DNA of 8,903 bases, taken from the NCBI GenBank assembly GCA_003158365.1, contig PMIW01000033.1:1-8903 (forward strand). Reading direction: 5' to 3'. The notes under the pieces were generated by a model. It made no database searches and was not told the origin of the DNA. It was given only the letters and a program-made list of their open reading frames with translations. The translations under genes were made by a program, and so were the position numbers. Origin of the DNA: Ignavibacteriota bacterium. GTDB taxonomy: Bacteria; Bacteroidota; Ignavibacteria; Tepidaquicellales; Tepidaquicellaceae. This document shows positions 1 through 5,488 of this stretch, one piece after another. The first letter of the stretch is position 1. Every line of letters begins with the position of its first letter.

Positions 1-141
1 GAAGAAGCAAGAGAAGTTACAAGAAAAGCGCTGATACTTTCTGAAAAAGCAATAGTAAAATCCACAATTGCAATCTGGATTACAGGCTCGCTTGCTCTGC
101 TTCAGGTGCTAATCATGCTCTACCAGATACTGCACAGGTAA
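1..141 (+). CDS. C-terminal fragment of a membrane protein (5' end outside window)
   Basis: Frame 1 is open from the first base to a TAA at 139-141, giving 46 residues. The visible part has a charged, probably helical stretch (EEAREVTRKALILSEKAIVK, residues 1-20). A hydrophobic segment follows (about residues 22-43, TIAIWITGSLALLQVLIMLY), ending in a short basic tail. This pattern fits a cytoplasmic helix or coiled coil leading into a C-terminal transmembrane anchor. I do not recognise the family, and the fragment is too short to assign a function. It is the only gene upstream of the repeat-rich spacer and runs in the same direction as the next two genes. That the reading frame is real is inferred from the sharp amphipathic-to-hydrophobic pattern and the clean stop. 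Confidence 0.6.
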   Translation, partial: EEAREVTRKALILSEKAIVKSTIAIWITGSLALLQVLIMLYQILHR

Positions 142-195
142 ATTAATAATTTCATCCCGATAACCTGATTATAATTAAACTTCTTCCCCATTGTC

Positions 196-215
196 ATTCC
201 TGCGGAAGCAGGAAT
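196..215. repeat. Hairpin element H1 (8-bp perfect stem, GGAA loop)
   Basis: Arms ATTCCTGC (196-203) and GCAGGAAT (208-215) pair perfectly around the loop GGAA (204-207). As RNA this loop would be a GNRA tetraloop. The element is followed directly by CGCTCTTAT (216-224). From memory, palindromes of the type ATTCCTGC-loop-GCAGGAAT recur between genes in unrelated bacterial genomes, but I could not check this. It resembles REP-like or miniature palindromic elements. Copy number elsewhere in this genome is unknown. Confidence 0.7.
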
Positions 216-249
216 CGCTCTTATATTTAAAAAAATCCTTGCTCTTTGA

Positions 250-265
250 GGTCTCCGTGGAGACC
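250..265. repeat. Hairpin element H2 (7-bp perfect inverted repeat)
   Basis: Arms GGTCTCC (250-256) and GGAGACC (259-265) flank a GT centre. In a real hairpin the loop would be CGTG closed by six pairs. The element is preceded by GCTCTTTGAG (241-250) and followed by GCTCTTAT (266-273). The centre CCGTGG is shared with H3, while the outer arm bases differ. Confidence 0.65.
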
Positions 266-308
266 GCTCTTATCTGTCTCTTTCTGCTTTATATGCACGC
301 TCTCTGTG

Positions 309-322
309 TCCGCCGTGGCGGA
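309..322. repeat. Hairpin element H3 (6-bp perfect inverted repeat)
   Basis: Arms TCCGCC (309-314) and GGCGGA (317-322) flank a GT centre, giving the same CCGTGG core as H2. It is preceded by GCTCTCTGTG (299-308), which matches the H2 leader at 8 of 10 positions. GCTCTTA follows at 331-337 after a short spacer. H3 therefore looks like a sibling of H2 with a different paired arm sequence. Confidence 0.6.
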
Positions 323-370
323 TGTGCAAAGCTCTTAAACACAATTAAGTAAATAGAATTGTTTATTCCT

Positions 371-396
371 CGTTACGAAGCCCCTGCTTCGTAACG
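371..396. repeat. Hairpin element H4 (11-bp perfect stem), possible terminator
   Basis: Arms CGTTACGAAGC (371-381) and GCTTCGTAACG (386-396) pair perfectly around the loop CCCT (382-385). It is the strongest hairpin in the window. On the + strand it is followed by CTATTTTTCTC (397-407), so it could act as a weak intrinsic terminator for upstream transcription. It lies 230 bases past the nearest upstream stop and has a sister at 1066-1091 that lacks a T-run. I therefore regard it mainly as a repeat element. The shared leader is TCCT directly before the left arm. Confidence 0.75.
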
Positions 397-452
397 CTAT
401 TTTTCTCTTGCCATTTTCAAACTCTTAGATTGTGTTGTAATAAAAAACCATG

Positions 453-488
453 TTACGTATATTAAAACGTTCGCGTAATGCTATTTTT
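453..488. repeat. Probable degenerate relic of an H4-type element
   Basis: CGTAATGCTATTTTT at 474-488 matches CGTAACGCTATTTTT at 390-404 in 14 of 15 bases, meaning the right arm end plus tail of H4. TTACG at 453-457 could be what is left of the left arm and still pairs with CGTAA (474-478). The inner stem is not preserved. The element ends 29 bases before the start codon at 518, so it sits in the promoter or leader zone of that gene. Confidence 0.4.
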
Positions 489-517
489 ATAAATAGATAT
501 CAAATTATAACCGGACT

Positions 518-1030
518 ATGCACTTATTAAAATTAATACTTGCTCTCATTATTCTCTGTACTCTCTCCTCATGTACAAAAAAAGACAAGACTGTTGAATC
601 TAATCTCAGCGGTACCTGGCGGCTCGATAAAACCGAATCACTCGATAATAATACAGGCAAATGGTATTACGACTCCGCATTCTACGGCTGGACAGGCTAC
701 ATCATATACGACGGGCACGGATATATGGGTGTTGAAATAACTCCGAAAGGATATAAGGATTTTAATGCAAATAAAAATCTCGATAGTTTGAGCTGTGACG
801 GAATAAAAGAACTCGTGAAGTTCTATAAAACAAACTGGGTTTATTTCGCCGAATATAAAATCACAGGCAGTACAATCGAGCACAAACGCATATCCGCAAC
901 CGAACCAAAAGACTGGGGCACAACATTAATACGTGACTTTGAAATCAAATCCGACACACTAATCCTTTTCCCCCGCGAAACAATGGGTGGAAAGAAATCG
1001 AGATTGTGGTGGGTGAAGATGTTGCAATGA
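518..1030 (+). CDS. Lipocalin-like lipoprotein
   Basis: A 170-residue protein with a lipoprotein signal peptide. It has a hydrophobic segment at residues 3-18 and the lipobox LSSC (16-19), with Cys19 as the expected lipidated residue. The mature protein begins with a short charged linker, then SGTWRL (31-36) and, further on, GYIIYDGHGYM (60-70). The G-T-W-R-L start followed by a Gly-Tyr-x-x-Tyr-x-x-x-Gly-Tyr-Met strand is the pattern I associate with lipocalin-like domains of the Lipocalin_5 kind, which form small beta-barrels of unknown ligand. It is probably anchored in the outer or inner membrane, facing the periplasm. No clear Shine-Dalgarno precedes ATG 518. The start is supported because the signal peptide begins immediately. 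The TGA stop (1028-1030) lies inside a tandem ATGAGTA repeat. The lipoprotein call is firm and the lipocalin call is moderate. Confidence 0.8.
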   Translation: MHLLKLILALIILCTLSSCTKKDKTVESNLSGTWRLDKTESLDNNTGKWYYDSAFYGWTGYIIYDGHGYMGVEITPKGYKDFNANKNLDSLSCDGIKELVKFYKTNWVYFAEYKITGSTIEHKRISATEPKDWGTTLIRDFEIKSDTLILFPRETMGGKKSRLWWVKMLQ

Positions 1031-1042
1031 GTAATGAGTAAT
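1027..1042. repeat. Short tandem repeat ATGAGTA over the stop codon
   Basis: ATGAGTA (1027-1033) is followed at once by a second perfect copy (1034-1040) and AT. The first copy contains the TGA stop of the upstream lipoprotein gene. I recall similar ATGAGTA runs between genes in other bacteria, but this is unverified and two copies could arise by chance or slippage. Confidence 0.5.
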
Positions 1043-1065
1043 ACTTAAAGAATTTTAATAATCCT

Positions 1066-1091
1066 CGTTCCCACGCTCCGGCTTGGGAACG
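1066..1091. repeat. Hairpin element H6, sister of H4
   Basis: Left arm CGTTCCCACGC (1066-1076), loop TCCG (1077-1080) and right arm GCTTGGGAACG (1081-1091) form 10 of 11 pairs. The only mismatch is C1074 against T1083. Length, loop size and the TCCT leader (1062-1065) are the same as in H4. Compared with H4, the fifth pair changes from A-T to C-G and the seventh from G-C to C-G, both with pairing kept. Unlike H4 it is followed by an AT-rich stretch without a T-run, so it is not a good terminator. It ends 21 bases before the start codon at 1113. Confidence 0.75.
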
Positions 1092-1112
1092 CACATAATA
1101 ATAAAGCACTAT

Positions 1113-1493
1113 ATGCACAAAAACAAAATAATCATTTTTTATCTTTTACTCCTTCTCTTCCACGTTGCGCACGTGTTCGAAGAGGCGTGGGGACATTTCT
1201 GGATTATGGATTCTATATTCGGACCCGGCCGGTTTCTTGCCCTGAACTGGCTGCTTCTTTGCATTCCGTTTGTTTTATTTTACTTCACGCTTAATGAGAA
1301 ACGCTGGGCTTATATTTTAAGCATCGTCTATGCAGGTATAATGATACTGAACGGAATCGGGCATAACATTGCAACACTTGTGACAGGCAGATATTTCGGG
1401 GGATTTGCAGGCGGGTTCACGGGCATCGGGTTAATTATAATCGGAACAATTTTATTTTACTATCTTAAGAGCTCTTTACCACTAAGACACTAA
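1113..1493 (+). CDS. Small HXXEE-type integral membrane protein
   Basis: A 126-residue protein with about four hydrophobic segments (roughly residues 5-20, 40-59, 65-85 and 98-118). After the first segment it carries HVFEE (20-24), the H-x-x-E-E signature of the HXXEE family, whose function is unknown. A conserved-looking His-Asn follows further on (GIGHN). A Gly/Phe-rich stretch (GGFAGGFTGIG) stands where related proteins have a Tyr-Pro-Gly-type motif. The conserved His and acidic residues inside a membrane bundle could bind metal or act as a hydrolase-like site; that is speculation. I chose ATG 1113 because upstream in-frame codons run back into a hairpin repeat where the only start is a TTG. 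The last residues (LPLRH) and the TAA are encoded by a short repeat, so the native C-terminus may have been rewritten. It is followed by a convergent gene 44 bp away. Confidence 0.72.
   Translation: MHKNKIIIFYLLLLLFHVAHVFEEAWGHFWIMDSIFGPGRFLALNWLLLCIPFVLFYFTLNEKRWAYILSIVYAGIMILNGIGHNIATLVTGRYFGGFAGGFTGIGLIIIGTILFYYLKSSLPLRH
1467..1476. repeat. Perfect 10-bp palindrome AAGAGCTCTT
   Basis: AAGAGCTCTT reads the same on both strands and lies inside the last codons of the HXXEE gene, immediately before the ACCACTAAG repeat. Its right half GCTCTT matches the word that follows hairpins H1-H3. It may be a boundary of the inserted repeat or a chance palindrome. Confidence 0.35.
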
Positions 1494-1503
1494 GGACACA
1501 AAG
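1478..1503. repeat. Degenerate 8-9 nt tandem repeat spanning a stop codon
   Basis: Three imperfect units lie end to end: ACCACTAAG (1478-1486), ACACTAAGG (1487-1495) and ACACAAAG (1496-1503). The TAA in the second unit is the stop of the HXXEE gene. From memory, runs built on ACTAAG/ACACAAAG recur between genes in diverse bacterial genomes, which would make this a dispersed repeat. I could not verify that here. Confidence 0.6.
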
Positions 1504-1537
1504 TATTAAATAAATAATGCTGCGTTAATTATTTTTT

Positions 1538-2803
1538 CTACAAAAAGCTCATGAACAGCATAATGTTCAGGTAAGTTACAATCAGCCCGATTATTATCAG
1601 CAGAATTTTGGTGTAAGTCTTATTTACAAATTTACCCATCACTTTTTTTGATGATGTAAGGTATATCTGCAAAAATATTGTGAATGGAAGCTGGATGGAT
1701 AAAATCATCTGTGAAATTATAAGCCCCTGGAATGGATTTGAGATTAAGAAAATTATTACCACACCGAGTATCAGGGAAATCCCAACACCCGTTCTCGAGT
1801 GCCTGTCTTTGATATCATAAGGCTCGTTGAAAATCCCGGCGAATATGCTTCCGCCTGCCATTCCCGAAGTTATGCTGGATGATATTCCCGAAAAAAGCAA
1901 TGCAACCGCAAAAACAATTGTTGCGCTTTTTCCGAGTAGAGGTTCCAGCATCATTTTTGCCTGCTGAAGCTCTTCGACAGTAATATGATTCGCAAAAAAA
2001 GTTGCCGCCGCAAGAATCACGATGGCACTGTTTATCCCCCATCCGACTATCATGGAAAAAAGTGTATCGATGAATTCAAAGTCCAATTGTCTTTTAATTA
2101 CTTTTTCATCTTTCAGATTCCACTGCCGGCTTTGAATTATTTCGGAATGAAGGAATAAATTATGAGGCATCACGACTGCTCCCAGCACGCTCATAACCAG
2201 CAGTATCGAGCCTCCGGGAATATCCGGGATTACCCAGCATCTTGCGGCTTCAGTCCAGTTTACGTCAACCAAAGTCAGTTCATACAAAAACGAAAATCCG
2301 ATTACCGATACAAATCCGATAATCCACTTCTCTATTTTCCTGTATGAATTCGTATGAAGCATAAAATAAACGAATGCGAGAATGATTATGCTTCCGGCTT
2401 TTATCGGAATATGGAAAAGCATATTGAGCGCAATCGCACCTCCGAGAATTTCAGCAAGCGATGTGGATATCGATGCAAGTATAGCAGTGATAAGAATAAA
2501 CCTCGATGCGAATTTATTCAGGTGAGTTGTTGCCGCTTCCGATAAACACAGCCCTGTTGCGATTCCAAGGTGAGCGATATTATGCTGAAGTATGATTAGC
2601 ATTAATGTGGACAGAGTCATTATCCACAAAAGCCTGTAGCCGAATTCCGAGCCCGCAGCAATATTTGAAGCCCAGTTACCCGGGTCTATGAATCCGATTG
2701 TTACGAGCAAACCGGGCCCGATGTATTTCATAAAATTGAGAGCTTCTACGTGAGAAGTATCATCGGGCCTTAAAAGATACTTTATTCTTTCGAATAAATT
2801 CAT
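1538..2803 (-). CDS. mntH: Nramp-family divalent metal transporter (MntH-like)
   Basis: A 421-residue polytopic membrane protein, the usual length for bacterial Nramp, which takes up Mn(II)/Fe(II) across the inner membrane with protons. The family signatures are intact. The first helix carries DPGNW (residues 40-44), giving metal ligands Asp40 and Asn43. Helix 6 carries AVVMPHNLFLHSE (209-221), giving Ala209 and Met212. The methionine is the residue associated with selection of soft transition metals over Mg(II) and Ca(II), so an Mn/Fe role is favoured over the NRMT or Nrat1 types. About eleven hydrophobic segments are visible. Its ATG overlaps the TGA of the upstream peptidase gene by four bases (2800-2803), so translation is probably coupled. 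No MntR or Fur site or manganese riboswitch is recognisable nearby. It faces the HXXEE gene tail-to-tail. Confidence 0.95.
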   Translation of the reverse strand: MNLFERIKYLLRPDDTSHVEALNFMKYIGPGLLVTIGFIDPGNWASNIAAGSEFGYRLLWIMTLSTLMLIILQHNIAHLGIATGLCLSEAATTHLNKFASRFILITAILASISTSLAEILGGAIALNMLFHIPIKAGSIIILAFVYFMLHTNSYRKIEKWIIGFVSVIGFSFLYELTLVDVNWTEAARCWVIPDIPGGSILLVMSVLGAVVMPHNLFLHSEIIQSRQWNLKDEKVIKRQLDFEFIDTLFSMIVGWGINSAIVILAAATFFANHITVEELQQAKMMLEPLLGKSATIVFAVALLFSGISSSITSGMAGGSIFAGIFNEPYDIKDRHSRTGVGISLILGVVIIFLISNPFQGLIISQMILSIQLPFTIFLQIYLTSSKKVMGKFVNKTYTKILLIIIGLIVTYLNIMLFMSFL

Positions 2804-4083
2804 TTATCGGTATAGAATTTTATCATCTCTGATAATGCATTGTAGCATACGGGACAGAAATTATTCCGCGACCTCGATTTCATCGTGCAATCGAATTTCG
2901 GCCTGTAAATTCCTTTTTCCACATAACCGCCGCCTTCGAATGCACCTACTTTATCATAATATTTGCTGTCGTTCGGAGTTGGTATGGGAGTATTTTTATC
3001 TACAAGGTTTTTCCATTTGCTTGCAAAATCCACGAGAGTCGTGATATTCGGCTGAACGGGTTCTACTTTCTGGTTAAAATAATCCGTGACTGCAACGTCG
3101 GATGTCCAGTATTCATCGGCTAAGTCCGCAAATGCGTGACCGAACTCGTGAGTCATTACATAATCAGAATAAGGGTCATCGCTGGATACAATGCTGTAGT
3201 AATTATAGACACCTCCGCCACCGTACAAAGGTGAATTTACAAGAATCATAATCTGGTCATAGGGCACACCTGCCGCTATATCTCTTAAATCTTTTACATC
3301 CATTGTCATCAAATATCTTTCGGTATTAAAAGTATAGAAGCTGGAATTTACGATTGTGTTTTTATAGATATGTTTTCCGGGAATATCCGTGCCGGATTCC
3401 TGCGACGGAGCATAGACAGCCCAGATATTAAAATTATCTTTATTTTCCTTATATGGAGAGCAAGTGAAGAAATAACCTATAAACCTGTTTACGTCGGATT
3501 TGAATTTTTCCATATCTCCTGCAGTGTAACCATCGGGAATAATTACAATGTCAACTTTCACCGAAGGGTCACCGCTATCAAGAACTTTACTGAATTCATA
3601 TTTGGCAGGAGTTTCAGGATTTATAAAATAATTATCCGGGTTTACGTATATTTCAAATTTCTTTTCGAGGTTGCCGTCCCTGTTCCTTTTATGAATTTCC
3701 ACTTTTACTGTTTTTTTCGGGTAAGGAAAAACTATAGTTTCATAGAAACTCCGGCTGAGAACCTTTGCCTCATCGGATGTCTGCCACTCCTGAAAGAGTG
3801 TTGAGAAGCCTTTTGAATAAATCAGTTTCATCGAGCCTGAATCATAAACAAAGTACCTGTACTCACCGTAATTAAATTTATCTATCAGGTTTTTTACGAC
3901 TCCGCCCCAGAAAGGCTCGCATTTCATCTGTTCAAAAAATATATTTGAGCTTCCTGCATCTCCCGCCTGCACGTAGTCGAGCCGAAGGGTCTTATGGATA
4001 AAGTAATCGTCGAAATTGACCTGTGAAAAAGTCAGTGCTGTAAAAAGAAAAATAAACAAAGGTATGAAAATAAATTTTTTCAT
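2800..4083 (-). CDS. Secreted M64 (IgA-peptidase-type) zinc metallopeptidase
   Basis: A 427-residue secreted protein. Residues 1-20 form a Sec signal peptide, with likely cleavage at TFS-QVN. Residues about 23-155 match the beta-rich M64 N-terminal domain in position and style. Residues about 160-425 are the catalytic domain, with VDIVIIPDGYT (177-187) near its start. The active site is HEFGHAFADLADEY (312-325): His312 and His316 bind zinc, Glu313 is the catalytic base, and the following ADEY is characteristic of family M64. A Cys cluster (Cys399, Cys410, Cys413) near the C-terminus may form a disulfide or a second metal site. The family is named for a clostridial IgA protease, but in environmental Bacteroidota-type bacteria the substrate is unknown and IgA is unlikely. 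It is followed by Nramp with an ATGA overlap and preceded by a TPR lipoprotein 77 bp upstream. No clear Shine-Dalgarno is present. Confidence 0.92.
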   Translation of the reverse strand: MKKFIFIPLFIFLFTALTFSQVNFDDYFIHKTLRLDYVQAGDAGSSNIFFEQMKCEPFWGGVVKNLIDKFNYGEYRYFVYDSGSMKLIYSKGFSTLFQEWQTSDEAKVLSRSFYETIVFPYPKKTVKVEIHKRNRDGNLEKKFEIYVNPDNYFINPETPAKYEFSKVLDSGDPSVKVDIVIIPDGYTAGDMEKFKSDVNRFIGYFFTCSPYKENKDNFNIWAVYAPSQESGTDIPGKHIYKNTIVNSSFYTFNTERYLMTMDVKDLRDIAAGVPYDQIMILVNSPLYGGGGVYNYYSIVSSDDPYSDYVMTHEFGHAFADLADEYWTSDVAVTDYFNQKVEPVQPNITTLVDFASKWKNLVDKNTPIPTPNDSKYYDKVGAFEGGGYVEKGIYRPKFDCTMKSRSRNNFCPVCYNALSEMIKFYTDK

Positions 4084-4116
4084 AAAAACTCAGATTTATT
4101 TGAAATAAAAATTTCT

Positions 4117-4146
4117 ATTATAATAAGATATTGAATACTGCAATAA
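4117..4146 (-). promoter_or_regulatory. Candidate promoter for the peptidase-Nramp pair
   Basis: On the reverse strand TATAAT lies at 4122-4117, about 34 bases before ATG 4083. A weak -35 candidate is either TTATTG (4146-4141, 18-bp spacing) or TTGCAG (4143-4138, 15-bp spacing). The -10 box is perfect but sits in very AT-rich DNA, so chance is a real alternative. If real, it would let the peptidase and transporter be expressed apart from the upstream TPR gene. Confidence 0.3.
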
Positions 4147-4160
4147 AAGTATTAAGGGAA

Positions 4161-4874
4161 TTATTTGCAAAATCTTTTAATAATTTTTTCGACTCCCGCA
4201 TCTCCGAGTTCCTTGGCCTTATTCCAGTCTTTGCAGGCTTCGTCTTTTTTCTTAATCTTATAATAACAGTCACCGCGGTTTACGTATGCGTCTGGATATC
4301 CAGCGTTGAATTCAATTGCCTTGGTATAATCAGCTGCAGCTTTTTCAAAATCTTTTTTCTTCATAAAGCAGTTTCCCCTGTTCAGGTAAGCATTTTCGTT
4401 CTTTGCATTTATTTCAATTGATTTATTGTAATCGGAAATTGCGTTATCATAATCTTTCATTTCGTAGTAGCTGATTCCCCTGTTAATATAAGCTTCATAG
4501 TCTTTCGGCTTCAGTTCGATTGCTTTTGTATAATCTGCAAGGGCGTCTCTATTTTTCTTAAGTTCAGCAAATGCGGTTGCCCTGTACAAATATGCATCGG
4601 GATTTTTCGGATTCATTTCAATTGCCCTGGAGAAATCAGCAATTGCATCCTTGAATTTTTTTGCTTTGGATTTTTGCAAACCTGAATCTATAATTTTCTT
4701 TACATCATCGGAAACCACGTCTTTATCCGTTTCTTTTAAATCCTTTTTTATTGTGGTTATTGTATCCTGCTTTTTGACTTCCTGCTTAGGTTCTTCTTTT
4801 TTCGTACAGCCTGAAATTATAAATGAAAAAATAATTAATATAGAGAGTGATATTATAGAAAAAGATTTCTTCAT
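4161..4874 (-). CDS. TPR-repeat lipoprotein
   Basis: A 237-residue protein with a lipoprotein signal: hydrophobic residues 5-20, then lipobox ISGC (20-23) with Cys23 lipidated. A Lys/Glu/Asp-rich linker (24-56) leads into about five 34-residue TPR units (57-90, 91-124, 125-158, 159-192, 193-226). The middle units keep the W/Y-x-N/Y-R-G and A-x-x-D-Y-x-K-A-I-E-x-x-P pattern. It ends in a Cys-containing cap (Cys214 and Cys236) common at the end of such proteins. TPR arrays are protein-binding scaffolds, so this is likely a periplasm-facing assembly or adaptor protein; the partner cannot be named. The start is well set by a strong Shine-Dalgarno six bases upstream. It precedes the peptidase gene on the same strand with a 77-bp gap. 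Confidence 0.9.
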   Translation of the reverse strand: MKKSFSIISLSILIIFSFIISGCTKKEEPKQEVKKQDTITTIKKDLKETDKDVVSDDVKKIIDSGLQKSKAKKFKDAIADFSRAIEMNPKNPDAYLYRATAFAELKKNRDALADYTKAIELKPKDYEAYINRGISYYEMKDYDNAISDYNKSIEINAKNENAYLNRGNCFMKKKDFEKAAADYTKAIEFNAGYPDAYVNRGDCYYKIKKKDEACKDWNKAKELGDAGVEKIIKRFCK

Positions 4875-4880
4875 AACTTG

Positions 4881-4886
4881 CTCCTT
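4881..4886 (-). promoter_or_regulatory. Strong ribosome binding site AAGGAG
   Basis: On the reverse strand AAGGAG lies six bases before the ATG of the TPR lipoprotein (4874). It is the best Shine-Dalgarno in the window; most other genes here have none. This fixes the start and suggests higher translation for this gene. Confidence 0.8.
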
Positions 4887-4910
4887 CGTTAATTTTAAAA
4901 TTATTGCGTA

Positions 4911-4939
4911 AAGCTATTCAAATAAAATTCGTATTTCAA
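4911..4939 (-). promoter_or_regulatory. Weak candidate promoter for the TPR lipoprotein
   Basis: On the reverse strand TTGAAA (4939-4934) is followed after 17 bp by TAGCTT (4916-4911). The -35 box is good and the -10 poor, with three of six matches. It lies in the 183-bp divergent spacer between the TPR lipoprotein and the forward gene at 5058, where a promoter is expected for each direction. Confidence 0.25.
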
Positions 4940-5037
4940 TACCTTTAATAATGAGACATAATATTTATAAAAAACGCAATTTTATCTAAAAAATAGTAGT
5001 TATTTTTTATTGTATTATGGAATTATAAATTATTCAC

Positions 5038-5045
5038 TATATTTG
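5038..5045 (+). promoter_or_regulatory. Candidate Bacteroidota-type -7 box TATATTTG
   Basis: TATATTTG fits the TAnnTTTG -7 consensus used by the primary sigma factor of Bacteroidota and lies 12 bases before ATG 5058. The matching -33 TTG is not at the usual distance; the nearest is at 5010-5012. The leader would be very short. The call is weak and depends on the lineage guess being right. Confidence 0.2.
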
Positions 5046-5057
5046 TAAAAATACATT

Positions 5058-5486
5058 ATGGCATCAAGTTCAAAACCGAAAATAATTATAAGCCTTCTTT
5101 TTGTAATCGCACTGGGTTTTCTTGCATATTATCTGTTATTCGACAGGTTCCTGCTCTTAACAGGAAGTCTCGATCCGAGAAGCGACAGGTATAAAATCGA
5201 AGAGCTTGCCGAAAAGAGGAAAATCCAATACCGCCTTGCGTATAAGGGAACAGGTAATTTAAAGCAGACAATTCACCTTAATACTGGTCCGGCTGTGTTT
5301 GTAATTTATCACGAAGGGGAATCTTCATATCTTGTTGAATTGCGCTCTACAACGGATTCCCTGATTTCAGTTCTTGCACAGGGAACAGGTGATTATGATG
5401 GTGTAAGCCAGGTTAATGTTCCTGTAGAAGACGCGTATCTTCTCAATGTAATTACTGCAGGTAATTGGGGTATTGCTTATAAATAG
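5058..5486 (+). CDS. Hypothetical single-pass membrane protein
   Basis: A 142-residue protein I do not recognise. Residues 9-27 form one strong hydrophobic segment (IIISLLFVIALGFLAYYLL) after a short basic N-terminus. This suggests a signal anchor with the rest outside the cytoplasm. A charged helical stretch (45-56) follows. The last 80 residues alternate hydrophobic and polar positions with many Gly, Thr and Val, for example TGPAVFVIYHEG (76-87) and YLVELRSTTDS (91-101), as expected for a small beta-sandwich. No catalytic motif is seen. It is the only forward gene between two reverse-strand blocks. Its TAG lies two bases from the stop of the convergent TPR gene, so the transcripts must overlap or share a terminator. 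No Shine-Dalgarno is visible. That it is a real gene is supported by its signal-anchor organisation and position. Confidence 0.72.
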   Translation: MASSSKPKIIISLLFVIALGFLAYYLLFDRFLLLTGSLDPRSDRYKIEELAEKRKIQYRLAYKGTGNLKQTIHLNTGPAVFVIYHEGESSYLVELRSTTDSLISVLAQGTGDYDGVSQVNVPVEDAYLLNVITAGNWGIAYK

Positions 5487-5488
5487 AA

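Larger units (their letters stand above)
142..517. other. Gene-free spacer carrying a cluster of small hairpin repeats
   Basis: This 376-base stretch has no credible coding frame on either strand. It holds four short inverted repeats (196-215, 250-265, 309-322, 371-396) and a degenerate relic (453-488). The word GCTCT occurs five times in about 120 bases, at 217, 241, 266, 299 and 331, far more often than expected for a 5-mer. I see no convincing sigma-70 promoter for the gene at 518. TATAAT occurs at 170-175 but has no good -35 partner. The spacer looks like a landing zone for small repetitive elements rather than a conventional promoter region. Confidence 0.7.

Noticed and set aside
196..396. 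CRISPR-like array
   Set aside because: The palindromes differ in sequence and spacing, and no direct repeat of 20 bases or more recurs at regular intervals. No cas gene is present.
1083..1112. In-frame TTG start extending the HXXEE protein by ten residues
   Set aside because: The TTG lies within the right arm of hairpin H6 and the added residues are not signal-like. ATG 1113 directly begins the first hydrophobic segment.
1514..1537. Hairpin AATAAT/ATTATT followed by a T-run as a terminator after the HXXEE gene
   Set aside because: The stem is only six A-T pairs with a 9-base loop and is too weak to call in AT-rich DNA.
3370..3804. Forward open frame of 144 codons inside the peptidase gene
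   Set aside because: It is the complement of a well-supported M64 peptidase with intact motifs; the antisense product has no recognisable features.
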